From NCBI GenBank assembly GCA_029266495.1, contig JAQSWS010000027.1:1-64000 (forward strand): a stretch of DNA of 64,000 nucleotides, written 5' to 3'. The notes under the pieces are model-generated. The model was not told where the DNA came from. It saw nothing but the letters and a program-made list of their open reading frames with translations, and searched no databases. A program made the translations under genes and the position numbers. Below, piece by piece: positions 54,557 through 63,982 of the stretch. Origin of the DNA: Rariglobus sp. GTDB taxonomy: Bacteria > Verrucomicrobiota > Verrucomicrobiia > Opitutales > Opitutaceae. Position 1 is the stretch's first letter; each line of letters opens with the position of its first letter.

Positions 54557-55795
54557 ATGACCCCCTTCGAGCTTTCCGTCCGCTTCTTCCTCCAGCTCGC
54601 CATCATCCTCTGCGTCTGCCGCTTTGTCAGTTGGGCCGCCACCCGCGTCGGACAACCACCCGTCGTCGGTGAAATGATCGCCGGCGTGCTCCTCGGCCCC
54701 TCGCTCTTCGGCCTGCTGGCACCGTATTGGCAGGCCCAACTCTTCCCGCCTGCCTCCAAGTCCGTGATCTTCAGCGTGGCGCAGGTTGGCCTCGTGCTCT
54801 ACATGTTCGTCGTCGGTCTGGAATTCCGAATCGACCTGGTCCGCGAGCGTTTGCGGAGCGCCCTCGCGATCTCGGCCTCCGGCATTCTCGCCCCGTTTCT
54901 GCTGGGCTGCGCCATTGCCACATGGCTTCTCGCTCGCGGAGGATTTTTCACCCCGGGCGTCCATTTATGGCAGGCGATGCCCTACATGGGCGCGGCGATG
55001 GCAATCACGGCCTTTCCGATGCTGGCACGCATCATCGTGGAGCGCCGCCTCACCGGCACCCCGGTCGGCGCGCTTGCCCTCGCCGCCGGTGCGATCGATG
55101 ACGCCGCCGCGTGGTGCGTGCTCGCGCTCGTGCTGGCAAGTTTCGCCAATGATCCGACCATCGCGCTTTACGCGATCGGCGGCAGCGTGCTGCTCGTGGC
55201 CCTCACCTTCACCCTCGGCAAACGCCTCCTCGGTGCGATCGCCACGCGCGCGGAACGCAGCGAAGCCGACAGCCGGCTGATGTTCGGCTGGATGCTCGTG
55301 CTGCTCATGCTCGTCGCCTGGTATACGGACACCATCGGCATCTACGCGGTGTTTGGCGCATTCGTGCTGGGGGCCGCCGTGCCCAGGGGAAAATTCACCG
55401 AACAAATCCAGACGCGCATCGAACCGATCGCGACCCAGTTGCTCCTTCCGCTTTTCTTCATCTATTCGGGTCTCAACACGCGCTTCGACCTCGTCAACGA
55501 CGTCGGGCTCTGGCTCGTGGCCTTCGTCGTCCTCGCCGCCGCCGTTCTTGGCAAGATGGGCGCCTGCTATCTCGCCGCCCGCGCCTGCGGAGAATCCCAC
55601 CGCGACGGCCTCGGGGTCGGCGCGCTCATGAACGCGCGGGGACTCATGGAATTGATCATCCTCAACATCGGCCTCGAACGCGGACTGATCACCCCGACGC
55701 TGTTCACCATTTTGGTGCTCATGGCCATCGTGACCACGTTGATGGCTACGCCCCTGTTTGAGTGGGTTTATCTGCGGCGCCGGGAGACGGCGTGA
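54557..55795 (+). CDS. CPA2-family sodium/proton antiporter
   Basis: 412 residues with about 12 membrane helices. Conserved pieces include GQPPVVGEMIAGVLLGPSLFG, LVLYMFVVGLEFRIDL, and the paired Asp of AAGAIDDAAAWCVLALVL for ion binding, with GMTG-like NARGLMELIILNIGLE near the end. It exchanges Na+ or K+ for protons in the inner membrane. No regulatory TrkA-N domain is attached, unlike KefB. Its 3' end overlaps the convergent TVP38 gene by 50 nt. Confidence 0.88.
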   Translation: MTPFELSVRFFLQLAIILCVCRFVSWAATRVGQPPVVGEMIAGVLLGPSLFGLLAPYWQAQLFPPASKSVIFSVAQVGLVLYMFVVGLEFRIDLVRERLRSALAISASGILAPFLLGCAIATWLLARGGFFTPGVHLWQAMPYMGAAMAITAFPMLARIIVERRLTGTPVGALALAAGAIDDAAAWCVLALVLASFANDPTIALYAIGGSVLLVALTFTLGKRLLGAIATRAERSEADSRLMFGWMLVLLMLVAWYTDTIGIYAVFGAFVLGAAVPRGKFTEQIQTRIEPIATQLLLPLFFIYSGLNTRFDLVNDVGLWLVAFVVLAAAVLGKMGACYLAARACGESHRDGLGVGALMNARGLMELIILNIGLERGLITPTLFTILVLMAIVTTLMATPLFEWVYLRRRETA

Positions 55796-56450
55796 CCGCG
55801 CGTTTGGCCGCGATGCGCTTGCGCAGCAGGTGCACGCCCACCCCGACCGCCGCGAACAACGCGCCGGCAATCGCCAGCTTGCCCTTGTTGCCTTGCATGA
55901 GCGCGTCCCCCGCGAGAACCGCCGCGATCAGATACGCCGCCGGCACCAGCGTGGAAACCAGCATGTAGATCCCAAACCGGACCCGGGCGAGTCCCAGCAG
56001 GTAGCTCTGCAGGAAAAATGGCACGCCCGGCAGCAGCCGCAGCACCAGCGTGAACTCCAGGCTTTTTCCCTCGGGCAACTGCGGAGTCTTGTAGCCCATC
56101 CAGGTGATCACCCGCTCCATCCAGGGACGCAGTGCGCACGCTGCAAACCAGTAGGAAAGCGCGACGTTGGCCGCGATCGCCGCCACCCCGCACACGATCA
56201 CCATGCCCGGCCCCAAGGTCGGGGCAAACACCGGTCCCGCCGAAAAAATGAACGGCGAAAGAGGAAACCCAAAAAACGGCAGCACCAGCATCGCCGCAAA
56301 AAACATCCCCGCCCCTTCCGCGCGCACGATCTCCAGACAGCGCTTCACCTGTTCGCCCAAGTCCATCCTCAACGCCAGCAGCCCGAGCACCCCGCCCAGC
56401 ACGGCAAGACAGCCCAGAGCCCCCACCAACCGTTTTTTGCGCACATCCAT
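55746..56450 (-). CDS. TVP38/TMEM64 (DedA-like) membrane protein
   Basis: 234 residues from MDVRKKRLVGALGC, with five to six hydrophobic segments. The family signature is present: FFGFPLSPFIFSAGPVF, LVLRLLPGVPFFLQSYLLGLARV and FGIYMLVSTLVPAAYLI. Members are envelope proteins with a possible phospholipid-scramblase role. A start at 56516 is possible but adds non-conserved residues. Divergent from hemL. Confidence 0.82.
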   Translation of the reverse strand: MDVRKKRLVGALGCLAVLGGVLGLLALRMDLGEQVKRCLEIVRAEGAGMFFAAMLVLPFFGFPLSPFIFSAGPVFAPTLGPGMVIVCGVAAIAANVALSYWFAACALRPWMERVITWMGYKTPQLPEGKSLEFTLVLRLLPGVPFFLQSYLLGLARVRFGIYMLVSTLVPAAYLIAAVLAGDALMQGNKGKLAIAGALFAAVGVGVHLLRKRIAAKRAVTPSPGAADKPTQTGA

Positions 56451-56570
56451 GATTTCGAAGCCAACGATGAGCGAGCCTTCCCCCACGGCGCAACCCGGCG
56501 ATTCCACAGATTTCATGAAGTGGGAAGTCCGTCGCTCCATCAGAACTAAAAAAATGCCTTTCACCCCTGC

Positions 56571-56604
56571 CGCCATTAGTGCCCTTTAGTGTTCATCAGT
56601 GGTT
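56571..56604 (+). repeat. Degenerate tandem-repeat leader before hemL
   Basis: CATTAGTGC, CCTTTAGTG and TTCATCAGTGG follow one another, a degenerate ~9-10 bp period ending about 12 nt before the hemL start. No complementary arm seen. Confidence 0.45.
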
Positions 56605-56616
56605 AAAAAATCCGCC

Positions 56617-57900
<1,284 letters not shown>

Positions 57901-57955
57901 GCCCTTGCCCCTTGCAAAACGGCAGCCACCTCCAAACCTTTCGCCACTTACCACC

Positions 57956-58678
57956 ATGTTCATCCAGCTCGCTCGTTTCTCCGTGGTCCTGATCGCGCTC
58001 TCCGGCCTGGCCGGAGCCGCCCAAGCCCTCACCTTGGAAGCACCAGTGACCATGGACATGACGATCAGCGTCACCGGCCCGGAAAGTGAACGCACCACCA
58101 AGGCCGGGACCGATTACCAGGCCAAGCTCAAGACCTTCAAGTTCACCAATCGTGAATACCTGGAAATTTTGGCCGACGAGGGTGTGATCAGCTCCACCAG
58201 AGGATGGAAACTGGTCGCACGCTGGACCTCCGGCGACTCCGTGGCCGACTACCAGTTTTATCTTGTGAAAAAGGGCCAGCCCGCCCTCGCCCTGGACTCG
58301 AACGACGGCGGGCTCGATCTTGATTTCGGAGCGCTGGCCGCCGGCTACAACGAGCGCTGGAAAAACGGCCAGGCGATCTCCGGCAGCGGCACCGTCAAAT
58401 TTGCCACCGCCTTTGCCCTGGACGGCGATGGCGATTCGTTCCGCATGGGCGGCGTGGGCACCGGAACCTACTCGATCAAAGCCGTCACCAAAAACGGCGC
58501 GCCGATCCTTGTCTTCAATTCCTTAAAGCTGACGCTGCTGGGCGGGGTGTCATCGACCGGCATCGAAGGTGTTGTCGAAATGACCTTGTCCATCGGCAAA
58601 GCCACGGTCGTCCCGGAGCCCCCGTCCCCCATAATCGATGGATCCGTCATCGTCGGCGGCGTCTGGCCGGCAAACTAA
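57956..58678 (+). CDS. Secreted hypothetical protein
   Basis: 240 residues with a signal peptide (MFIQLARFSVVLIALSGLAG, cleavage near AQA). The mature part is beta-rich, with repeats of KFTNREYLEILADEG, YQFYLVKKGQPALALDSND and TYSIKAVTKNGAP, and ends in Pro-rich VPEPPSPIIDG. Not recognised. It begins 56 nt after hemL and abuts the next gene, so they may be co-transcribed. Confidence 0.6.
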   Translation: MFIQLARFSVVLIALSGLAGAAQALTLEAPVTMDMTISVTGPESERTTKAGTDYQAKLKTFKFTNREYLEILADEGVISSTRGWKLVARWTSGDSVADYQFYLVKKGQPALALDSNDGGLDLDFGALAAGYNERWKNGQAISGSGTVKFATAFALDGDGDSFRMGGVGTGTYSIKAVTKNGAPILVFNSLKLTLLGGVSSTGIEGVVEMTLSIGKATVVPEPPSPIIDGSVIVGGVWPAN

Positions 58679-58680
58679 AG

Positions 58681-59193
58681 GTGAAACGCGCGTTCGTTGT
58701 CGTCGCCGTCCTCCTGACCGGCTCGGCGTGGATTTATTGGCAGCGCACGCCTGAAATCGTCCTGCCGGCAGACGGATTGCCGCTGCCAGCGACGACGACG
58801 TTGCCCCCGCGTTCGAGCTCCGTTGCAGATTCCCCTCCGGCGGTTCCAACCCCTGCCCCGCCCACGCCTCTGCTTGAAGGCGATTCCGCACACCAGCTTC
58901 TGAGCGATGCCGTCGCCACCTTGGATGCGGCACAACTTCCGTTGCTCGCCCGCTACCTGTCCCATCCGGACGCCAGCCTTCGCGATGCGGCCCGGGAGGC
59001 AATCGTTCAACTCGGCGAACCCGCCGGCGTCGCCCTGCTGCAAGCCGCCGCCGGCCGGGCCGAAGACCCGGAGGAAGCCCGCGAACTCCGCAAGTCCGCC
59101 GACTTCCTGGCCCTTCCCTCGTGGTCCGAGCGCCGCCGCCAAGAAGCACGAACTCCAACTCCGTCCGGCACTCGCGCGCCGGAAAGCCCCTGA
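58681..59193 (+). CDS. Hypothetical protein with HEAT-like helical region
   Basis: 170 residues with GTG start 2 nt after the preceding stop. A single N-terminal hydrophobic segment (AFVVVAVLLTGSAWIYW) suggests a membrane anchor; a Pro-rich stretch (about 30-62) follows, then LLARYLSHPDASLRDAAREA and IVQLGEPAGVALLQAAAG, resembling one or two HEAT repeats. Function unknown. It ends 23 nt before the convergent response regulator. Confidence 0.6.
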   Translation: MKRAFVVVAVLLTGSAWIYWQRTPEIVLPADGLPLPATTTLPPRSSSVADSPPAVPTPAPPTPLLEGDSAHQLLSDAVATLDAAQLPLLARYLSHPDASLRDAAREAIVQLGEPAGVALLQAAAGRAEDPEEARELRKSADFLALPSWSERRRQEARTPTPSGTRAPESP

Positions 59194-59215
59194 CCAAACC
59201 ACAGCCCGGGCCGGC

Positions 59216-59911
59216 TCAGTGCTGCGCCGCGACTTCGCCGATCAAACCGGATTGCGCGGCAAACAACGAAAGCTGGGCCACCCGGCGCAGGCCCGTCTTT
59301 TTCATCAGGTTGCTGCGATGATTGATCACCGTGTGAACGCTCACGCCAAGCTTGCCGGCGATCTCCTTCGAACTCATCCCCTGCGCAACATAGCACAACA
59401 CGGTTTTTTCCCTCTTGGTCAGTTCGGTAATGCCCGTTTTCTCCTCCGGGTTGCGGCTCACCAGACCTTTGATCAATTGCCCCGCCAGAGGCCCGTAATA
59501 CGTCTGCCCGATCGCCACCGACTGCAGGGCCGCGCGAAAAATATCCAGCGTCGCCATCTTTTCCACCACGCCCAGCACACCCGCCGTGAGCGCGCCCCGC
59601 ATCGCCGAGGGATTGAGATTGCCCGTAAAAATCAACACCCGCGCCTGCGGGCGGATCACGATCAAATCATTCAGAAGCGCAAGGCCCGACACCCCCGGAA
59701 GCACCAGATCCAGAATGATGACATCCACCGGCTGGTTGCGACACAACGCCACGGCCGAACCTGCATCAAGCGCGCTTCCCACCACCTTGAAATTTGGCAA
59801 GGATTCCACCACCTGGGTCATCATTCCGATGATGGCGGCATGGTCATCAATGATCACAACCTTGGTCGGAACCGATAACGGGGAATGGGTGGGAAACAAT
59901 GAAATCGACAT
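59216..59911 (-). CDS. NarL/FixJ-type response regulator
   Basis: 231 residues. The receiver domain has the acidic pair VVIIDDHAAIIG (Asp22, Asp23) and the phospho-acceptor Asp68 in DVIILDLVLPGVSG; KMATLDIF is in the Lys region. The C-terminal LuxR HTH is ELTKREKTVLCYVAQG and KEIAGKLGVSVHTVINHRSNL. It binds DNA as a phosphorylation-controlled dimer. No sensor kinase gene is adjacent. A 12-bp palindrome lies 19 nt upstream of the start. Confidence 0.9.
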   Translation of the reverse strand: MSISLFPTHSPLSVPTKVVIIDDHAAIIGMMTQVVESLPNFKVVGSALDAGSAVALCRNQPVDVIILDLVLPGVSGLALLNDLIVIRPQARVLIFTGNLNPSAMRGALTAGVLGVVEKMATLDIFRAALQSVAIGQTYYGPLAGQLIKGLVSRNPEEKTGITELTKREKTVLCYVAQGMSSKEIAGKLGVSVHTVINHRSNLMKKTGLRRVAQLSLFAAQSGLIGEVAAQH

Positions 59912-59929
59912 TCGGGAATTAAGCCGATC

Positions 59930-60023
59930 ATCGCATGCGATAACTTTGATAAAATTACTACGCTATACCTGAATGCTCCCTATAAAATGAGGTAAAATCT
60001 TACCCCTATCTAGTAATAACTAG
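59930..60023 (-). promoter_or_regulatory. AT-rich region with palindromes upstream of response regulator
   Basis: ATCGCATGCGAT (59930-59941) is a perfect 12-bp palindrome, 19 nt from the gene start. GGTAA-AATC-TTACC (59991-60004) and CTAGT-AATA-ACTAG (60010-60023) are two further short inverted repeats. The stretch is much more AT-rich than the surrounding DNA. It is a likely promoter and operator, possibly for autoregulation. Confidence 0.5.
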
Positions 60024-60067
60024 CTATTTATTCCTGCCGGTCCACGGCCTCAACCGACACCCGCTCT

Positions 60068-61012
60068 TCAGGCCCGGGGATGGGCTTTGGCGTATACATC
60101 GCGGAGGCGGGCGATACTTACGTGTGTGTAAACCTGCGTAGTATTGAGATTAACATGCCCCAGCAATTCCTGGACGAGGCGCAGGTCGGCCCCGGCATTG
60201 AGCAGGTGGGTGGCATAGCTGTGCCGCAGCTTGTGCGGCGTCAGGTCAAGCGGCAGGCCGGCGAGCGCAAGGTAGCGTTTCAACAAGAGCTGCACCTGGC
60301 GCACGGGCAGGCGCTCGTGCTTCGCGTTCACGAGCACCGGCGCATGGTGCGCGGTGTCGCGCGCAAACTCGTTTTTCCATTTTTCGAGCACCGCCATCGC
60401 CACGCGACCGAGTGGACAAAGCCGCTCTTTTTTTCCTTTGCCCAGAACCCTCGCCACGCCGCTCGTGAAATCGATCTGCCCGTAGTCGAGCGCGGTGAGT
60501 TCGCTCACGCGCAGACCGCCGCCATACAACAGCTCCATCACCAGGCGGTCGCGCCACGCGCTGAACGCATCGATGGACTGGTTTTCCAGCAAACGCTGCG
60601 GCCCGGTGAGCAGCAGCTTCATCTGCGACTCGGTCAAAAATTTTGGCAGGCGCTTTTCCAGCTTGGGCAGCGGCACGCCAATGAAGGGGTTGCGCGCCAC
60701 TTTGCCATGTCGCAGCCAGAACTTAAAAAACGCGCGCAGACCCGAAACGTGGTTATGCAGCGTCCGCCGGTCGAAGCGCGCCTGCCCCTCGATCACGAAA
60801 TCACGCAGATCCCGCGTGCCCAGCTTGTCGAAGCCACGCTCCCACAGACCCGCGGCATGCAGCCAGCGATAGAAATCATCGAAGGCCTGCCGGTAGTTGC
60901 GCAGCGTGTAGGCGGAGTAACGGCGTTCCTTTTCAAGAAACTCCGCGAACGGCGCCCACCAGCGCGTCAGCACCGGCTCAGGCGGTGGAGGCTGGGACGC
61001 GGGCTTCGACAT
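60068..61012 (-). CDS. xerC: Tyrosine recombinase XerC-like
   Basis: 314 residues from MSKPASQPPPPEP. An N-terminal SAM-like DNA-binding domain (RYSAYTLRNYRQAFDDFYRWL) precedes the catalytic domain: Arg in LLYGGGLRVSELTALDY, Lys in VLGKGKKERLCP, HxxR in LTPHKLRHSYATHLL, His in QELLGHVNLNTTQVYTH and the Tyr in VYTH. Probably resolves chromosome dimers at dif. It overlaps the end of mazG by 35 nt. Core placement and length argue against a phage integrase, though XerC versus XerD cannot be set. Confidence 0.85.
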   Translation of the reverse strand: MSKPASQPPPPEPVLTRWWAPFAEFLEKERRYSAYTLRNYRQAFDDFYRWLHAAGLWERGFDKLGTRDLRDFVIEGQARFDRRTLHNHVSGLRAFFKFWLRHGKVARNPFIGVPLPKLEKRLPKFLTESQMKLLLTGPQRLLENQSIDAFSAWRDRLVMELLYGGGLRVSELTALDYGQIDFTSGVARVLGKGKKERLCPLGRVAMAVLEKWKNEFARDTAHHAPVLVNAKHERLPVRQVQLLLKRYLALAGLPLDLTPHKLRHSYATHLLNAGADLRLVQELLGHVNLNTTQVYTHVSIARLRDVYAKAHPRA

Positions 61013-61649
61013 CGCGCATGACCTGCGTGGCGTGCAACCGCAGCGCACCCTCGGGATCGAGTCCCTTGGCGCGCGCGGCCGCGGTGAGTTCAAACAACAT
61101 CCTGCCCAGCATCGCGGTGTCGAGTTGCGCCCCCAGGGCCCGGACCTGCGCCACATCCACCACGCCGTCCACCGGCAGATTTTTCTTTTCGATCTGTTTC
61201 CAGACCGTTTCGGCAAACATCAGCGCGGGGAGACGCGGCGGCAGGTCTTTGAAGACACCCGCCTGCACCGGTCCGTTCTTTTTTTCCTGCGCCTTGATCT
61301 GCTCCCACTTCACAATCACGTCCTCGGCCGTGCCAAGCTTGTCGCCCGTGCCAAAGACGTGCGGATGCCGGCGCACCAGCTTGTCATTGGCCTCGCGCGC
61401 AACGTCCTCGAGGTTGAAATGCCCGTCCTCCTCCGCGAGCTGCGCATGGAAGATCACCTGCATCAGCACGTCGCCGAGTTCCTCGCGCATGTGCGGCTTG
61501 TCGAGGCGATCGATGGTGTCGAGCAGTTCGCTCACTTCATCGATCAGGCACCGCGTCAGCGTCGCGTGGGTCTGCTCCTGGTCCCAAGGGCAACCGCCGG
61601 GCGCGCGCAGGGCCGCGATGGTTTTTCGAAGATCTTCAACAGCGCTCAT
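60978..61649 (-). CDS. mazG: MazG nucleoside triphosphate pyrophosphohydrolase
   Basis: 223 residues from MSAVEDLRKTIAALRAPGG. The MazG signature EVSELLDTID and EELGDVLMQVIFHAQLAEE binds Mg and the triphosphate; ANDKLVRRHPHVFG is typical. The C-terminal half (about 130-223) is an all-helical second domain. It hydrolyses NTPs and lowers ppGpp or oxidised nucleotide levels. The upstream extension to 61709 lies in repeat DNA. It overlaps the xerC-like gene by 35 nt. Confidence 0.92.
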   Translation of the reverse strand: MSAVEDLRKTIAALRAPGGCPWDQEQTHATLTRCLIDEVSELLDTIDRLDKPHMREELGDVLMQVIFHAQLAEEDGHFNLEDVAREANDKLVRRHPHVFGTGDKLGTAEDVIVKWEQIKAQEKKNGPVQAGVFKDLPPRLPALMFAETVWKQIEKKNLPVDGVVDVAQVRALGAQLDTAMLGRMLFELTAAARAKGLDPEGALRLHATQVMRDVEARVPASTA

Positions 61650-62017
61650 GCACAGAGGAGAAACCACGAAACACACGAAACACACGAAAATTCCCCTGAT
61701 CCCGACCATCGGGATTCTATTCCGCTAATAAACGCCAATAGCCGCTAAACCGGAGCAGCCTCACGCGATGGGGCAACCTTCAGGCTGTGTATCATCCGTG
61801 CAATCCGTGGTGAACGGATCGGGTTAACGGATATTAGCGGCCATTAGCGGTTCAACCGGATCGAAATCCGAACTCCATGACGCTCTGTGCATCCTCTTTC
61901 CGTCTCTGTGTCCCACTCCGAACACGTCCTCAGCGCGTTGCTTTCAATGCACCGTTGTTCCTAAAGCATCATAAGTCTGGTTTTCGTGTGTTTCGTGTGT
62001 TTCGTGGTGACCTTCAC
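61650..62017. other. Divergent intergenic region packed with short-period repeats
   Basis: This 368-bp gap between mazG and trpC contains no gene. A perfect 28-bp inverted repeat is at 61663-61690 and 61981-62008, each made of 9-bp CACGAAACA units and each placed directly upstream of a start codon (14 nt from mazG, 9 nt from trpC). Inside lie CGCTAATA/TATTAGCG-type segments (about 61723-61752 and 61822-61862) and TCCGTG repeats near 61797-61815. Confidence 0.85.
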
Positions 62018-62821
62018 ATGTCCGATAAACTCACCGAGATCATGGCTTGGAAGCGGCAGGAGATCGCCCCTCTCCTCCGCACGGTTTCCCTGCCCGAGCT
62101 GGCCGCCTACAACGCCATGGCGCCCAAACCCCCGTCCTTCGCCGCCGCCCTCCGCCGTGACGACGGGAAACTCGCCGTGATCGCCGAAATCAAGCGCCGC
62201 TCGCCGTCTGCCGGCGCCATCGCCGCCACCACCCTCTCCGCGACCGATCAGGCCCTCAAATACCGTGCCGCCGGCGCCAGCGCCCTGTCCGTGCTCACCG
62301 ACGAAAAGTTCTTCGGCGGCACCCTCGCGGACCTGACCTCGGTCACCACGCTCTTCCGGCAGGACCGCCCCGCCGTCCCCTGCATCCGCAAGGACTTCAT
62401 GGTTCATCCCATCCAGGTCCTCCAGGCCCGCGAAGCCGGTGCCAGCGCCATCCTCATCATCGTCCGCGCGCTCAACGACGACGAGATCGCCGCCCTCTTC
62501 ACCGCCGCAAAGATGGCCGGCCTCGACGCGCTCTTCGAGATCCACAACGAATCCGAGCTCGAGCGCGCGGTGAAACACGGCGCCAAGATCATCGGGGTGA
62601 ACAACCGTGACCTCGCGATCTTCAAGTGCGACCTGGGCCTGAGCGAACGCCTCATCCCGCAATTTCCCAGACACGTCATCGCCGTGAGCGAAAGCGGCAT
62701 CTTCACCGGCGCCGACGCCGCCCGCGTGCGCAAGGCCGGCGCCCACGCCATCCTCTGCGGCGAAGCCCTCATGAAGTCCCACGATGCCGCCGCGTTGATA
62801 ACCGAATTCCAACGACCATGA
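62018..62821 (+). CDS. trpC: Indole-3-glycerol phosphate synthase
   Basis: 267 residues from MSDKLTEIMAWKRQEI. It closes the indole ring in tryptophan synthesis. Barrel motifs: VIAEIKRRSPSAG (Lys, Ser), ALSVLTDEKFFGGT, CIRKDFMVHPIQVLQAREAGA, LDALFEIHNESELERA, IIGVNNRDLAIFK and AVSESGIFTGADAARV. No other trp gene is adjacent. The start is fixed by the repeat leader ending just upstream; the open frame to 61877 is within the repeat region. Confidence 0.95.
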   Translation: MSDKLTEIMAWKRQEIAPLLRTVSLPELAAYNAMAPKPPSFAAALRRDDGKLAVIAEIKRRSPSAGAIAATTLSATDQALKYRAAGASALSVLTDEKFFGGTLADLTSVTTLFRQDRPAVPCIRKDFMVHPIQVLQAREAGASAILIIVRALNDDEIAALFTAAKMAGLDALFEIHNESELERAVKHGAKIIGVNNRDLAIFKCDLGLSERLIPQFPRHVIAVSESGIFTGADAARVRKAGAHAILCGEALMKSHDAAALITEFQRP

Positions 62822-62839
62822 TCCCTCGCATCACTCCGA

Positions 62840-62873
62840 CATTGGTCATTGGTCATTCGTCATTGTTCATTTA
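62840..62873 (+). repeat. Heptamer tandem repeat (TTGGTCA) before rsmA
   Basis: Four to five degenerate 7-bp units (TTGGTCA, TTGGTCA, TTCGTCA, TTGTTCA) occupy the gap between trpC and rsmA and end about 10 nt from the rsmA start. No complementary arm is present. Heptanucleotide repeats of this type are well known in cyanobacteria. Confidence 0.8.
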
Positions 62874-62883
62874 AGCGAAGCGC

Positions 62884-63723
62884 ATGCCTCTCTCGCCCTC
62901 CGCCACCCGCGATCTGCTCGGCCAGCTCGGCCATTTCCCCAAGCGCGCGCTCGGCCAGAATTTCCTCGTCGATGGCAACATCGTGAACAAATCGCTCGAA
63001 CTCGCCGGAGTCCGCTCCGGTGACACCGTGGTCGAAGTAGGTCCCGGCCTCGGCACCCTCACCACCGCCCTTCTTGAGGCCGGCGCGGATCTCTGGGCCG
63101 TCGAATTCGACCGCCACCTCCACGCCTATCTCGAAACCACTCTCCTGCCCCGCTTCCCGAACACCTTCCACCTGCTCGAAGGCGACGCCGTCGACCATCC
63201 GCTCGCGGCCCTCCCCGCGGACCGCGCCGCGGCCGGCTTCAAGGTCGTCGCCAATCTCCCCTACGCCATCTCCACCCCGTGGATGGACGCCGTATTCTCC
63301 GGCCCGTTACCGACGAACCTCGTGCTCATGCTCCAGCAGGAGGCCGCCCAGCGCTATGCCGCCAAACCCGGCGGCAAGCAATTTGGCGCCATCTCGATCT
63401 TCCTCCAGTCCGCCTACGACATCGCCCCCGGCCACAAAGTCGCCGCCGCCTGCTTTCATCCGCGCCCCGACGTCGAATCGTATTTGCTCAACCTCGTGCG
63501 CAAACCCGCGCCCTTCGTGTTCGACCCCGGGACCAAGCTCCTCATCCGCGCCTGCTTCCAGCAACGCCGCAAGCAACTCGGCGCCCTCCTGCGCGACAAA
63601 CTCCCCGACCAGGGCGCCGCCTGGTTCGCCGAACTCGCCGCCACCGGCTGCAGCCCGCAGAACCGCGCCGAGGAAATCCCCGTCGCGCTCTGGCAAAAAC
63701 TGCACGCCCCGCCCGCCGCCTGA
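62884..63723 (+). CDS. rsmA: 16S rRNA dimethyladenosine transferase
   Basis: 279 residues. It dimethylates two adjacent adenosines near the 3' end of 16S rRNA using S-adenosylmethionine. The start PKRALGQNFLVDGNIVNKSL is diagnostic; SAM-binding VVEVGPGLGTLT; VANLPYAISTPWM holds the NLPY motif; FHPRPDVES near the end. Downstream of trpC; 62 nt gap holding heptamer repeats. Confidence 0.95.
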   Translation: MPLSPSATRDLLGQLGHFPKRALGQNFLVDGNIVNKSLELAGVRSGDTVVEVGPGLGTLTTALLEAGADLWAVEFDRHLHAYLETTLLPRFPNTFHLLEGDAVDHPLAALPADRAAAGFKVVANLPYAISTPWMDAVFSGPLPTNLVLMLQQEAAQRYAAKPGGKQFGAISIFLQSAYDIAPGHKVAAACFHPRPDVESYLLNLVRKPAPFVFDPGTKLLIRACFQQRRKQLGALLRDKLPDQGAAWFAELAATGCSPQNRAEEIPVALWQKLHAPPAA

Positions 63724-63735
63724 AGCGCCGCGCCC

Positions 63736-63972
63736 ATGAACCTGCAAACCTTCATCACCCTGCTGGTCGTCGGCCTCCTCGTCGGACTGGTCATGACCCT
63801 CGCCGGCAAAAACAAAAAGACCGGCCTGCCCGTCAACCTCGTGGTCGCGTCCGCCGGCGCGTTCCTCGGCTGGTTCGTGTTTCACCAGATCAGCCGCACC
63901 GCGATCGAAGTCCTTTTTGCCATCGGCGGCGGCCTGCTCCTCCTCTGGCTGATCGGCTTGATCAAAAAGTAA
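63736..63972 (+). CDS. Small two-helix membrane protein
   Basis: 78 residues: two hydrophobic helices (FITLLVVGLLVGLVMTLAG and EVLFAIGGGLLLLWLIGLI) with a short charged loop (KNKKTG), and a middle hydrophobic piece NLVVASAGAFLGWFVF. Resembles the small YeaQ/YmgE-like membrane proteins but no diagnostic motif. 12 nt after rsmA, so co-transcribed. Confidence 0.6.
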   Translation: MNLQTFITLLVVGLLVGLVMTLAGKNKKTGLPVNLVVASAGAFLGWFVFHQISRTAIEVLFAIGGGLLLLWLIGLIKK

Positions 63973-63982
63973 ACCTGTCATC

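Noticed and set aside
60068-61012. Tyrosine recombinase considered as a prophage or island integrase
   Set aside because: Size and sequence fit XerC/D, it overlaps mazG, and no attachment-site duplication, tRNA or phage gene is near.
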